DNA from: Amphirosellinia nigrospora
Lineage: Eukaryota > Ascomycota > Sordariomycetes > Xylariales > Xylariaceae
DNA length: 64,000 bases
Assembly (NCBI GenBank): GCA_004123355.1
Contig: SCHM01000005.1
Location: 124,001 to 188,000, forward strand
Reading direction: 5' to 3'
A model generated the notes under the pieces. The model was not told the DNA's origin and did not search any database. It was given only the letters and a program-made list of their open reading frames with translations. Both the position numbers and the translations under genes were made by a program. Below, one piece after another: positions 37,402 through 48,056 of this stretch (its first letter is position 1; each line of letters opens with the position of its first letter).

Positions 37402-37592
37402 AGCCTCCCATAATACATGCTCCTCAGAATCATCCCAGCTATCCTTACATCTTCGATTCGTCCGACGGCTCCTTCTTCCAAAATCCAACTGAGAGGATAT
37501 ACAATATCTAAAGCTAACCTATAACCTATCGGGCAGAGGTGTGTTAGTATTCTACTATTTTCTACTGTTTACTTCTGCCGTCAATTTTTATC

Positions 37593-38759
37593 ATGGCTTC
37601 TGGAGTATATGCGCCTATTGTCCAGGAGCTCGTCAACAAGGTCGGAGAGGAGGATGATGCTTAGTGAATTTGACAAAGCAGTCGAAAATGCGGTGACTCG
37701 GGCTCGCAATGACATGCAAGGGATTGAGACGTTGGGCGATTTCTACAACTACATGAACGGCCTGTTGAAGTGGGTGCCGTTTGAGGAGGGTTCTGAGGGT
37801 CGGGAAATCTACAAGAAACTTTGCATCTTCTATTTCATCCTCGGTCAGGAATCCGTGTATCAATTCCAGACTCCGATTGGGCCTCAGACCGCAAACCAAG
37901 AGCTATCATGGCTGTCAGGCTGGATGGTCCGTTATGCACAGGAGGCTGGGAAGTTCATGGACACTCCCGAATCCTTCACGAGGAATCTCTGGCGACCTTC
38001 AAGAATGCAGAGAACTATAATATGGGGATTACATTGAGCCCCATGGGGGCTGGAAGACTTTCAACCATTTTGCTCGGAACACAAAGCCGGTTACCGTCCG
38101 ATCGCGAATATGGAGGATCCGAAGGTAATCGTCTCCCCCGCTGATTCTACCTACGAAGACCAGTGGCCGGTGGATTCGGATTCAATTGTAACCATCAAAG
38201 AACTCCGTTGGACCATCAGCGAGCTTCTGTATGACAGCGCGTACAAGGACAAGTTCAGCGGTGGCATCTTTATGCATTCTTTTCTTAAACCGAATGACTA
38301 TCATCGCCTGCATGCTCCTGTCGGGGCAAGGTGTTGGAAGCCAAGGTAATTCAGGGCCAAGTCTATCTCGAAGTCCAAGCGGACCCAAACGGCAAGTTAC
38401 AGCCAATAAGGAAACTTGATCCAGCTGCCGGGAAGGATCGTGGTGGCGGTCATGATTTTTATGATCTCGAGGCCCCAAACAACGCGGATATCAGTTCTGT
38501 CAGATGCGTGGGCTTTTCGTCCTGGAGACGGATATCGGGCTCGTGGCAGTCCTACCTATCGGCATGGCCCAGGTCTCGTCTGTGATCCCCACCGCGAGGT
38601 GGATAAGATCTTGCACAAAGGGGAAGAACTTGGTACTTCCAATTTGGTGGATCTGATATTGTTCTCGTCTTCCAGGAAACAGGGGTCAAAATAACGGCCG
38701 AACACAACAACCACTACAAGATGGGCGAGGAGATCGGAACAGCCGAGCCTAAACTGTGA
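37593..38759 (+). CDS. Phosphatidylserine decarboxylase-like enzyme (soluble, pyruvoyl type)
   Basis: PSD-family enzymes cleave themselves to form a pyruvoyl group and decarboxylate phosphatidylserine or, in PsiD-type fungal relatives, an amino acid such as tryptophan. Conserved blocks in order: GGWKTFNHF, ARNTKP and YRPIAN, VIVSPADSTYEDQW, IKELRWTISELL, FSGGIFMHSFLKPNDYHRLHAPV, VIQGQVYLEV, then RGLFVLETDIGLVAVLPIGMAQVSSV and the C-terminal FQFGGSDIVLVFQ. The cleavage site reads GGSD where classical PSDs have LGST/GGST. There is no mitochondrial presequence or membrane anchor; the protein starts MASGVYAPIVQELVNKV. About 385 residues. The frame slips at about eight to nine places (for example near 37655, 37993, 38342, 38492, 38598, 38640), nearly all fitting one lost homopolymer base. 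The stop TGA is at 38757. Confidence 0.85.
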
Positions 38760-39271
38760 TAAACGGAAACCAGGACGGCCGGGTTGCAGGATTCCTCGAG
38801 ACACAATCCAGGAATCTAGCGGCATTCATTAGCGGTTCACGAATGTTTTTCTCACTCTCTTTTCCTCAGAGTTGTATTATGCGCAACAAGTTCACATGAG
38901 TTTATCTTTTTTGTTCCCCTAATTTGGTATTTGGCCGGTATGGGAAACTCGAAGGGTCGGGGTTCTCAAGCGTTCAGGGCAGACTGCAAAATGGCCAGAG
39001 GTTTTCTGTATTGAAGTACGAAGTATTGTAAATACAGAAATCTAACGTCATGGTTAGAGGGATTTGGGGGGTCAGCCTACAGTGGGCTAAACAACATGAA
39101 TGGCACAGGGCAGTGTCGTACCAGCCTGTCTGGGAATTGTTATTAGAGCATCCCCCTTGAGTTAGTTGGGACAATATCTTAATTCACTGTCCTAACCCCT
39201 TATACTGCGAGTGTGCCTCTGATAATCTTGGATCGACATGATGGGTTGAAACTCTAGTCTTGCTTCGCACC

Positions 39272-39639
39272 TGTGACAAGGGCCTGTGCTCAGGTGCTTG
39301 GAATTTGGAGTTCAATTCAGCTAATAGTCTTTTTGGGGTCTCTAGGGCTCTGGTTTCCTAATTCTAACTTCAATGTAACCTCGCCAAAGCCCTCAATTCA
39401 TAGACGAATTCCTAGGACCTTTGCCTCCTCGCAGATCTCCTAAAGCCTAACTCCTCGAGAGGGGTTGAGGCTATTCTAACCAATGCAATTGCGCCAATAT
39501 TTATGTCTCAGCCCACGATAATGCCTGTTTCCCAGGACCTTCCAGGAGTTTCCAGGAGTTTCCAGGAGTCTGTGTGGCTCTTGTGGCTAGGTCCTGAGGT
39601 TCGGTCCTAAGGTTGGGTCCTAAGGTGGTCCGTGTGACA
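39272..39639 (+). mobile_element. Solo LTR with perfect 5-bp target duplication
   Basis: A 368-bp unit starting TGTGACAAGG and ending GTGTGACA is flanked on both sides by GCACC (39267-39271 and 39640-39644). Inside, ttccaggagt is repeated in tandem and ggtcctgaggttc-type units repeat near the 3' end. Its older relative is at 25659-26002. The intact ends and duplication show a full element once inserted here and was lost by LTR-LTR recombination. The superfamily is undetermined because no internal part remains. Confidence 0.85.
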
Positions 39640-40070
39640 GCACCCCTTATCTCAGTACCGGATACCCAATATTCATCCCAAAGTGGTCGCTCTCTTCGTT
39701 TTCTCGTATATACATGTCATATCATCAACCCTCCTTTCTCTTAGACAGCCAACGTAAGCGACGACCGCCAATCTACACAGTTGTTTTCTTATCAACTCTT
39801 CGATGCCCGACCGTTCTACTTTCGCCTTGCGGTTGCACCCTCGCTACTGGCTTGCTTTTATTATTTGTCATATCGTCCTTCTCTCTCTGTTTCTCCAATC
39901 CCAACTTTATTTTCTCCACGACAGCTTTTACATCCAATAAGTGCAGTAAGCCCTCCAGACCTCGCAGTTCTTCAGTGCTCATCCCGGTTTATCATGGATT
40001 GTATTGAAGTCCTTCTGAGCTATCGGTGGAAAGGTCTCTGCACGCCGGTTGTGGCGGTACGGTGATTTAG

Positions 40071-40162
40071 GGGGTTGGCTAAGAGTAATAGGGCGAGCTA
40101 TAATGGAGTTAGGAGTTAGAAGCTAGTGTATAGTAGGCAATAGACACTTGTTTTTGCAGATC
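40071..40162 (+). repeat. Truncated Copia-type LTR (5' part)
   Basis: gggttggctaagagtaatag through tttttgcagatct matches the first 92 bp of the LTR at 44804-44996 almost exactly. It stops at a T8 run and is followed directly by the 40171-40269 repeat, so either the repeat inserted into the LTR or the LTR was truncated there. Confidence 0.75.
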
Positions 40163-40170
40163 TTTTTTTT

Positions 40171-40269
40171 GAAGGGGGTGTATGTTTGACTTCATGTAGT
40201 CGATATCGCTCTACTGGATGGGATATTCATAGGTAGCGTAATGCAAGGCCGAGTTCGACACCCCGGCTC
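40171..40269 (+). repeat. About 100-bp dispersed repeat with a T-arm-like hairpin, copy 2
   Basis: Second copy of the family at 35501-35599. Its end, ccgagttcgacaccccggc, gives a better T-arm-like fold than copy 1. It sits immediately after a T8 tract and the truncated LTR. Confidence 0.55.
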
Positions 40270-40468
40270 AGACCATCATTGGCTGTTAATGTTCGCAACG
40301 TCTATCGCAAGTACCTGTTGCCTCGTATAGCAGGTGCTATACGACCCTAAATAGCAATATAACCCCCATGGCTCCCATTCCACAATTTACGCAAGGGGAC
40401 GGAGTGAAACGGGGCTGCAACGAGGACTTATTAAGTTTGATACCAATGGTGGGCAGTTGATTTGATAG

Positions 40469-40726
40469 ATGTTCCATACGCATCTAATATCAAAGCATTT
40501 CACAGGTCTAGTTGCAATAGTATTTATAATCATCGGTCCTCGAGAAGAGTTATGGAGATCAGTCATTTACAACCTTGATGAGCAACTTGTTGTACGGACC
40601 CTTATGCTAACTCCGAGCATAATGCAAAACGCAGCAAGGGATGTAAAGGAGCAGAATGGCGCTTTACCTTTCTATTGGCTTAACTTCGGCTGTGCTTTGT
40701 TAGTATTATTCTTATTTTCTGTTTGA
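40469..40726 (+). CDS. Hypothetical small tail-anchored protein
   Basis: 85 codons, not recognised. A hydrophobic stretch (TGLVAIVFIIIG) lies near the start and a stronger one (FGCALLVLFLFSV) ends the protein, a tail-anchor-like arrangement. The middle (RDVKEQNGALPFYWL) is polar. It lies in AT-rich repeat-bordered DNA, where hydrophobic frames arise by chance, so support is weak. Confidence 0.2.
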   Translation: MFHTHLISKHFTGLVAIVFIIIGPREELWRSVIYNLDEQLVVRTLMLTPSIMQNAARDVKEQNGALPFYWLNFGCALLVLFLFSV

Positions 40727-40859
40727 CATGAGGAGCTTTGTCACACGGACAAGCTGTATAGCCCCTATTATACTCTAGAGTGCATAGAGATTTGCCTATA
40801 GCCAGGAACCTAGCTAAAGCTGAATGGAGTGAACCTCCTGATTAGGTAGTTTTAATCAT

Positions 40860-41192
40860 TTGTATATCTACAAAGGTCTAATAAGTTTACCCTATAAGGT
40901 CACTATGATCTGGCCCCTAGCACTTGTATACCTAGGTTTTGTATTACCAGTCTCTCACGTAGTTGTGGATATGCGAGCTGTGAAAAGAAATGAACTAGCG
41001 CACTCTCTAGAGGGATCACGGACTGTGTTTGATGATCTAGTAGTTAACTATTATGTACAAGTGATAGGATGTAGGAATTATCTATATTACTCCGAGATTC
41101 CCCAGCTGATTCTTATCTGTGCCATAGTATCTAGACACCTAGTCTGTCCATTTCTACGTAACATAGTCTATACGATAAGGGCTTGTTCCTAA
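40860..41192 (+). CDS. Hypothetical small membrane protein
   Basis: 110 codons, not recognised. Two hydrophobic segments (MIWPLALVYLGFVLPV near residue 16; IPQLILICAIV near residue 80) flank a polar loop. It follows the frame at 40469-40726 on the same strand, so the two could be exons of one gene, but I see no clean splice pair. Chance remains likely given the base composition. Confidence 0.2.
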   Translation: MYIYKGLISLPYKVTMIWPLALVYLGFVLPVSHVVVDMRAVKRNELAHSLEGSRTVFDDLVVNYYVQVIGCRNYLYYSEIPQLILICAIVSRHLVCPFLRNIVYTIRACS

Positions 41193-42199
41193 AGGATTTG
41201 GATAGGGTTCGGTGACAGAGTGAAAAACGGCGTCGTTAAAACTCCATTATTATTAAGGGTATAGATCTGGCTTGCAACAGGTTCGTATTCAACTGATACT
41301 CTATCGGACTATGCATTTTTCTCCAAACTGTAACCCCGCAATCTGCAGTCTAAATATAGCCTGTCCTCAAGGCATACAATCGACCCCTGATCAAGACGTT
41401 GATGGCAACCTCGCACAGAAGGATCGTAGGATCTCTGTTCTTGCACGAAGGTTTTAATACCTCTGGAAGTATATAGGTTATGGAGACGGTCTAGACTCCG
41501 CTTCTTGGAAATAGGTCAAACGAGGAGTACTAGTAATGTAACAAGGTGGCGATAGTGCCGGCGGTGTACCCAACGCCCTGGGACTTGGATTGTGGCTTCT
41601 GGGCGAATATCAATGGATCTGATGTGCGCGGATATCTTAGTGTCAGAGCGGTCTAGGGCTGTGTGGCTGTATAGCTCGTCTGTATGATATTTGCTTGGAC
41701 GGGCCTATTCAATGATACCTAGCTAAAAGCAGATTGCGACGTTCTCAACATCCAATTAGGAAGCTATCAATATACAAAGACAGGGTAGTAAATGTGGGTG
41801 ACATCTGGAGTTCTTATCGACCCCGGCCAAGAACAACTATTCTGTTCACTGCCATGTACCCCAAAACGGGGTATGCAATGGAACTCACGATGTGACATCC
41901 AATGGACACCAGATATCTATCTACCCTGGTAACGGTACAGCAATCAGGAGAATCCTTTGCAACGAAACGCAATCTATCTGAAAGTTTGAATATTAATGGT
42001 AAGGCATAAACGGTGCATAGCATCTTTGAACCCTAACCGCTCGACGCCTTTTGTATGAGCTCCACTCTTTTGCCCTATACCATTCCTGCTTCCCGTCGAG
42101 TATACCAACCTCGAGTATACCAAACTCACTGACTTCATATTTTATCATATTGCAAAATATATAGCAGCGACCATAGTAACCGCATCATATTTCTCTGTC

Positions 42200-44561
42200 A
42201 TGGAAGACAACCAATACCCAGTCTACGTTGGAGTATGGACCAACTGGTCTCGAGGAAGGTTATGGGTTCAACTCTCACTCTACGTCGACGTGACGCTGAT
42301 TTGCTCATTGCTTTCACCGCATTTTTCATTGCATTCGTTACAACTCGGGCGTGGAAAGTCATTTGCTTCGTTTCCATCGATTTTACTCGACTGCTGATCG
42401 ACAGGACGCGCTCTACCACCAACGTCAGATTATCTTCCGGAACTCCTCATCTCCCGAGAGCGGAATTCAGATGCTCCTCAAGTTATTATGGGCAAATCGT
42501 CATTCTAAAGGATGGTTCCGCCACTGCCAGCATCCATAGTCGCAATCTGTGTTAGTGCGTTTACTATCGCAGGTGGATTTTCTTCACAGATATCGACCGC
42601 TGTTGGGACCGAAGTCCTAATAAAAACCTCCAATTGCGGCTATTCACCCGCTGAAACTGCATTAGGGGGCCCTTCTTACTTCCTTGGGCTTTCCGATCAA
42701 GCTACTAAAACAAACAATGCAGCCAATTACGCGCAGCAGTGCTATTCGAGTGAAAGCACTGGGTTACTTGATTGTGATCGTTTTATTACCAAGCAAGTCG
42801 CAAAGAAGATCGACAAAGTGGCCGGGTGTCCTTTTGACAGTCATTTATGCCGAAACCAGTCCACGAATTTACTGATTGACTCAGGTTACATCGATAGCCA
42901 CGAAGTCCTTGGTCTAAATTCTCCTTCAGCCAACAGAATCTTGTTTAGAAATGTACTCCATTGCGCCCCATTAACCACAACCGGATTTGCGAAGGAGAAG
43001 AATACGTCGCTTGGAATATGGACTGTGTATCAGTATGGGAGTATGGCGACGCAACAAACTATGTCTTTGCCGCCCGACCCTTGAATCTCATTCAATTGTA
43101 AAGGCTCACGATGTTGTGGCGACAGACATAAATTACGCCCTGCAGTAAGTTTTATATCCTGACAACATCGAAACTAGCTAATTCCTCGCCCTTAGCTCCC
43201 TTATCTCGTCCGTTAAAGATGAGGCAACTGTTCCGAGCCTTCGGACTTCGATCCGATAGATGAATTGGCTCGGAAAGATGCGGATCTCTACCTTTTTTTC
43301 TTATCGGGAACGGGGTAGGATTTATGCCATCAGACGATGAGTGGTATCATGTCAACAAGACCGCTGATTCCCTACTTTTGATTGTCGGAGATGTATCGAA
43401 AGGAGTACCGGTGTACTATCCTGAGGAGCCTGCCTCGCCGCTTGGATGTACCGATCAGTATCAGTTTTGTAACACTGCATTCCAAGGCACAGGCGGTGTG
43501 GCCGCTAGCGAGTCTTCGAGATGCGACGGCCGGAGCTGCCGTGTTTTTCAACACTACCTATGCTGAGCTTTCGACCGACAGTTCTAGAGGAGAGACAGCA
43601 ACCCGTTTCAGTTATTTATGGACACCTTCTTTGCAAGCCTACCTCGAGACTCTCTCAACTATTAGGGCGTTTAGGGTCAACAGCGTTAACTTCTCAGAAC
43701 ACGCTCTTTTCAGGCATACAGGGGCCATAGCATCAAACCAGTGGCAACAAGACGTCTCTCATTGGTGGGATATATCGATGGCTATTAAGCAGTCACAATT
43801 CCTCGACGTAGCGTACCTTGCGGATAATTCCGACCTACGAAGCTCGCGCTTTAACTACACGACTCCAGAGTTTCAGAAGATGTGTAAGAACCAGGTGAGT
43901 CCTTTCCCTTCCTCTCGCGTAACTCGTATAGCCCTGTAATAACGCGTCAACAGAAAATACGCAGTACGGCATACGGCTCGTTTAGTCTATTTGGACTTCT
44001 CTTTACCCTAACTGCCGGGCTGCTCATTACTTTGACATCATACCTTCTGGAACCCATATTTGAATTTCTTATTGTAATCAATATGCCTATTTGGAGTGGG
44101 CAACTAACGCACACTACAAATGCAGCGCATAGCACATGAAGAGATAGGGTTCGGTACTTGGCCCAAGGAACCGAGACTATTCCGATGACCAAGGAGGGCG
44201 AGCTACTTGGCTCTTTAGATATCACAGACCCACGACATCCGGTCCTATGTCGAGCCATGGAGGAAATGGCGTACCTCTCTCCATTGAGGGGTTTGCTGAA
44301 ATATTTAATACCGGTATTGATAATGGATCAGAAAACCCAGAAATGACGCTCGAGTCTCTAAATCAGCCCTCCGACGCAGATGAGGAGATAGATCACAACT
44401 CTTACCACAACTTAGCCAGCGATGAAATATCAGTTGAGACACAGGGATCAATTACCAACCTAGGGATGATAGCGCCATCTGGCCCGCAGAGTAATCCAGA
44501 ACAGCCTGAACATCTTCCGATCATACAGGTTGCTAAGAGAGGTGCGACAGCTAACTACTAG
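42200..44561 (+). CDS. Multi-pass membrane protein of a Pezizomycotina-wide unnamed family
   Basis: The opening YVGVWTNWSRG, then GSTLTLRRRDADLLIAF and AFFIAFVTTRAWKVICF, is the signature of a large uncharacterised fungal family with 3-5 membrane spans and a big extracellular region. The family order continues: QDALYHQRQIIFRNSSS, VAICVSAFTIAGGFSSQIS, a Cys-rich lumenal part with N-glycosylation sites, then KIRSTAYGSFSLFGLLFTL and SYLLEPIFE (last spans), and LLGSLDITDPRHPVL. A disordered acidic tail ends at 44561. One intron is clear at about 43893-43952 (gtgagt to caacag); a second probably lies near 43145-43195. Frame slips occur near 42258, 42370, 42523, 43085, 43490 and 44125, mostly one lost base. 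Confidence 0.75.
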
Positions 44562-44803
44562 TGGCTCGAAAGTAAATATTGCTGAGAAGGAGATCGCTGT
44601 ACGTGGATCTATAAATAAGGCCATATTAATCAGAAGACGAGGGTATAGAATGCCTACTGTGGGAAGTTTTCTTTCTTCCTTCATTTTTTCTTCTTTATTG
44701 CCATCCTATAGTGAGCAGTTGATCATGTATCTGCATCTGGGAAATCTTAATATAATGCTACATTAGAAGTTAGGCTCGTATGTATTATACTTTCCATCGG
44801 ATA
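44562..44803. other. Gap between membrane-protein gene and solo LTR
   Basis: About 240 bp of AT-rich 3' flank. No feature seen. Confidence 0.4.
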
Positions 44804-44996
44804 TGGGGTTGGCTAAGAGTAATAGGCGAGCTAGAATGGAGTTAGGAGTTAGAAGCCAGTGTATGGTAGCAATAGACATTTGTTGTTGCAGATCTATCCT
44901 CACCGAGGGTAGTTGGCTATATACAGGAGTCCCTGTGTCTGTGTGCTCGTGCCTCGTTACACATTCTAAAATTATACGTGCTCCTAAGTACGCTCA
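44804..44996 (+). mobile_element. Copia-type solo LTR, the best preserved copy in the window
   Basis: It begins TGGGGTTGGCTAAGAG and runs through ttgttgcagatctatcctca, ggctatatacaggagtccct and gtgtctgtgtgctcgtg to the cgctcaa end, all hallmarks of a common ascomycete Copia LTR. Partial relatives lie at 812-960, 3772-3910 and 40071-40162. No internal sequence adjoins it and no duplication could be matched, partly because the right side lies in the end of the arylsulfatase gene. It appears to be a solo LTR. Confidence 0.75.
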
Positions 44997-47051
44997 ACCA
45001 AGCTGATCTGAGGTGAGGTTTTTTGCAGTCTTCAAAATGACGCTTAATGTGACATTCCTCTGCGCCGCCGTCCCAAATTGACCGTTGGACACTACCTTCT
45101 TCCCCGACGGTGACGAACTTTGATAGTTGTCTGTCGGCTTGCGGTACGCCTCGCCCATCCTGCATCTGCGGCCAGTAAGGCATCTCGTTGGGACGGACTG
45201 ATACATCATGCATCTGTCAAGCTCACTTGAGGTATCGAGGCGAAGAAATCATCGAACTTTGGCTCCAGCGCTTGCTCCAGACATGTGATTGTCAAATTCG
45301 TCTGCACATCCCGGCGCGCCGTTCAGGCTCCGGCTGCAGAAGCGACCACGGATTGCGGCACGTGTCTACTGCGCAGGATTTTGCAGCAAGTAGCAGACCA
45401 TTCAGCGGAGATGAGACGCTTGTCGCCTCATCCTTGTCCGCGCCAAGTGCGAGGTTCGTCAGCTCGCCCGGGTCGGACGCCGTGTCGTACAGCTCCGCTT
45501 CGCCGGTGCACCATTTCGAGTACAAGTGTTCCACCGTCGGCGCGCACGATGCGCAACGTCTTGTAACTGTTGTTAGTATGGCGATGACGCCCCAAGGGGT
45601 TTCTTCCTCGCCTCGGCCCAGTATTCGACATTGATTACCTCATGCCCCCTCCGTTGACGGGACATGTGTTGGTGCCTTTTCCGGGCTTTTCCAATTCTGC
45701 AGTAAGCTGCGGCCGTCGAGAAATGTGGGTATGCAGAGTTGTCTGAGCTTAGACCTGCGATGTCGAGGAACGTTGGTGCGAGATCGAGATGTGCCCCCGG
45801 CAGAATCGATGTTTTGTTTATTGGTACCCGGGTCTCGCACAATGAATGGCACGTTTGAATCCTCGCGGTAATGAAGCGACTACCCGCCGAGACGCGATGG
45901 TTTCCAATGTGCCATCCGTTATCACTGTGAAAACCACGTATGTTATTAAGAATACCCTTTTTGCTCGAGCTTAGCTATGACATCTTCAATGATGTCGTCC
46001 ACGCCGAGGAGGACTGCGCTCGTGCACGATACAGTCCGTCAAGCTTATCGATAGTGCTTTCATTTAAAAGTGCCTGGTTCTTGATCCATGTACCTTCTGT
46101 TGCTGGTACGCGTCGTTGGGGTTCCAGTTCACCGAACGGGGGCTTTCAGATCGGGAAACATATTTTGGTAGCGGACAGGGGGCACAGGCCACTTTCCAGG
46201 GCCCAACTCCACGTGAGGGGTAGTCGGAGCTATCCCGAGGAAGAATGGTTTTTTGAGCTGCCAATTTCTCAATTCGATCAACCCTGGTTTTAGTATCAGT
46301 CGTTAGCCGCGCTCAGTGTAATTTCGGATATTTCAACTTACGCCATAGCACGGATGACATCAGATTGATGGTATCCGGGATACGAAATGGGGGTCTCCCC
46401 ATTGAGCGACATGACTACATTATTATACTCGTAGGTATAGTCGTCCACCTACGCGGGACTATTAGCATAGAAGAAAGAGCGAGATGAAATTGGGGTCCTA
46501 TACAGCATTTGGACATTTGTCCAACCCCCGGGGCTTTTCTTGTAATTAGCTGTATTATAACCGTTCATTATCTTGCCGATATCTGGAGGCTAGAGTTAGT
46601 ATAAAGCAGCAAAGCAGGAAAAGTGTTCGTACACTCAGCGTTATATCCTGCTGCTGTGAGCCAGTGAGGTAAATAGTCTTCATTCTGCCCAGAAATCAAC
46701 CATTTATCATAGTTGCCCCTTGTTATAGACGGTCAGCTACTAATCTCCTATCTGGCTACCATGACAACTTACCCTGGAGCGCTAACTTCTGTGATATTTG
46801 TATTGTGGCCCGCCTGACCCCTCAATAACGAGGCCCTACTGGGACAGCATTTCGCAACAGTTACATAGTGCTGAGAGAATGTGGTTCCTTTCTCGGCTAA
46901 CTCTTTTCTTACGACGGTTGATAGTCCAGGAACCAAGATGAAGATCTTGATCATCCGTAATGATGAAGACGATGTTTGGTCGCTGCGCTTGAAGCCCTAT
47001 GCCAAAACATATGGGCACTAAGGAGCCGAAAGCTAAGAGAAGGAACCTCAT
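44994..47051 (-). CDS. Arylsulfatase (type I, formylglycine), secreted
   Basis: It hydrolyses sulfate esters outside the cell or in the wall. The start MRFLLLAFGSLVPICFGIG is a signal peptide, followed by RPNIVFIITDDQD (metal-binding Asp pair). The sulfatase signature CCPSRASLLRGQAGHNTN carries the Cys that becomes formylglycine. Further blocks: NYDKWLISGQNEDYLPHWL, YFGKLMNGY region, PHVELGPGKWPVPPV, GGHLDLAPTFLDIAGL and ELYDTASDPGELTNLAL. Several introns (for example donor gtaagt near 46772) and many one-base slips split it. The last readable words are LSVILKTAKNLTSDQLG, with the TGA supplied at the edge of the solo LTR, so the native C-terminus may have been cut by that insertion. No steroid-sulfatase-like membrane helices. 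Confidence 0.82.
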
Positions 47052-48056
47052 TGTCAGCAGTAAGGTCAGTACATGGTGAAGTGTCGGGGAAAAGTCTAAG
47101 CACAGGAAATCATTTCTGCTGGGATTTATATTATTTCATCCAAGTAACCTCCTTCCCGGTTTTCTTCTTCGTTCGGCGCTCAACGCGATCCCGAACCGCT
47201 ACACTACGTATGTTACATCCGCCTTATGCGGGGGTTCAGACGTAGAGCACGCAATGCACTAGAACTCCTGGTTCTTTGTTGAGCTCATCAGTAAGATACA
47301 ATGATTGCGTGACGTCTGTTAGCGGCACTGCAACGGATCAGCGGCGACAGTGGCCGTCATGTTGTTAGCCGTATTCTAGCCGTATTCGATGTAGTTATGG
47401 AATGATACAAGTAGTTAGATTGTTGCTGGGCACTCAGTAAGCCTAATCTACCTGCCATAATACCAGAGAGGTTTCATCTCACTCAAGCCGTACCCGTTAG
47501 CTTTATTTCTAGCGCCGTGCTAGATATTATCACTCACATATCTACTACGGTGGTTTGCGCTTACAACATCTAAAAATACGCGCATTGAGGTATAGGTAAT
47601 TGTCCAATTGCTGCGCTTGGAGGCCGACACCCGCCCCTGCAGTTCCCACTATTACCCGCGGTCGGCCAGATTCCAGACCATAAGATGAGTTCCATCATCA
47701 GCTGCCGTTATCAGCTAGGTTTCGGTGTTAGGTTCGGATGCTTATTATTAGTCTATCTTTAGTGGGTTCTCTCTTGCGGTATACGTATTAAAATAGGCAG
47801 TGAAGCGGATGACACATTCACACACGCTATTAGCTTCGGCAGTCACATGCGCAATGTAAAGAGGGCGTCTAACAAGGTAACCATAGTCATAAACTATTGT
47901 TGCCCGAATTTATAGAAAGAGATTGAATTATAAACTGCCTAACTAAAACTTCTAAAGCGAGTGTGTGAAAAATAAGAAATGATTATGTTTAAAAGTCGGA
48001 GACTCTGCGGATTGATCGATTCTAAACTAATCGACACACCGCCGGCGCGTAAGCGA
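47052..48056. other. Gene-free stretch
   Basis: Upstream region of the arylsulfatase, then AT-rich DNA to the end of the next gene. No recognisable gene or repeat. A weak B-box-like word near 47180 on the minus strand does not fold into a tRNA. Confidence 0.4.

Larger units (their letters stand above)
35242..37592. other. Gene-free stretch with one short repeat
   Basis: It holds the repeat at 35501-35599 and otherwise AT-rich sequence without a recognised gene. The open frames at 35661-36008 and 37111-37492 (both strands overlapping) have no domain I know; the latter overlap the promoter of the next gene and look like shadows of CT-rich promoter DNA. Confidence 0.4.
38760..42199. other. Repeat-rich stretch with two unrecognised ORFs
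   Basis: It holds a solo LTR (39272-39639), a truncated Copia-type LTR (40071-40162) and a short repeat (40171-40269), followed by nearly 2 kb of AT-rich DNA with two hydrophobic open frames (40469-40726, 40860-41192). The frame at 39714-40065 is Ser/Phe/Leu-rich and unsupported. Nothing else is recognised. Confidence 0.45.

Noticed and set aside
37111-37492. Overlapping frames on both strands upstream of the PSD-like gene
   Set aside because: They overlap each other, have no domain and include the TATA region of the gene that follows.
41222-41245. Match aacggcgtcgtt to the mini-retroelement LTR
   Set aside because: Only about 12 bases agree, with no palindrome or other LTR part nearby; chance is likely.
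47160-47260. B-box-like ggttcgggatc on the minus strand
   Set aside because: No cloverleaf can be drawn around it.
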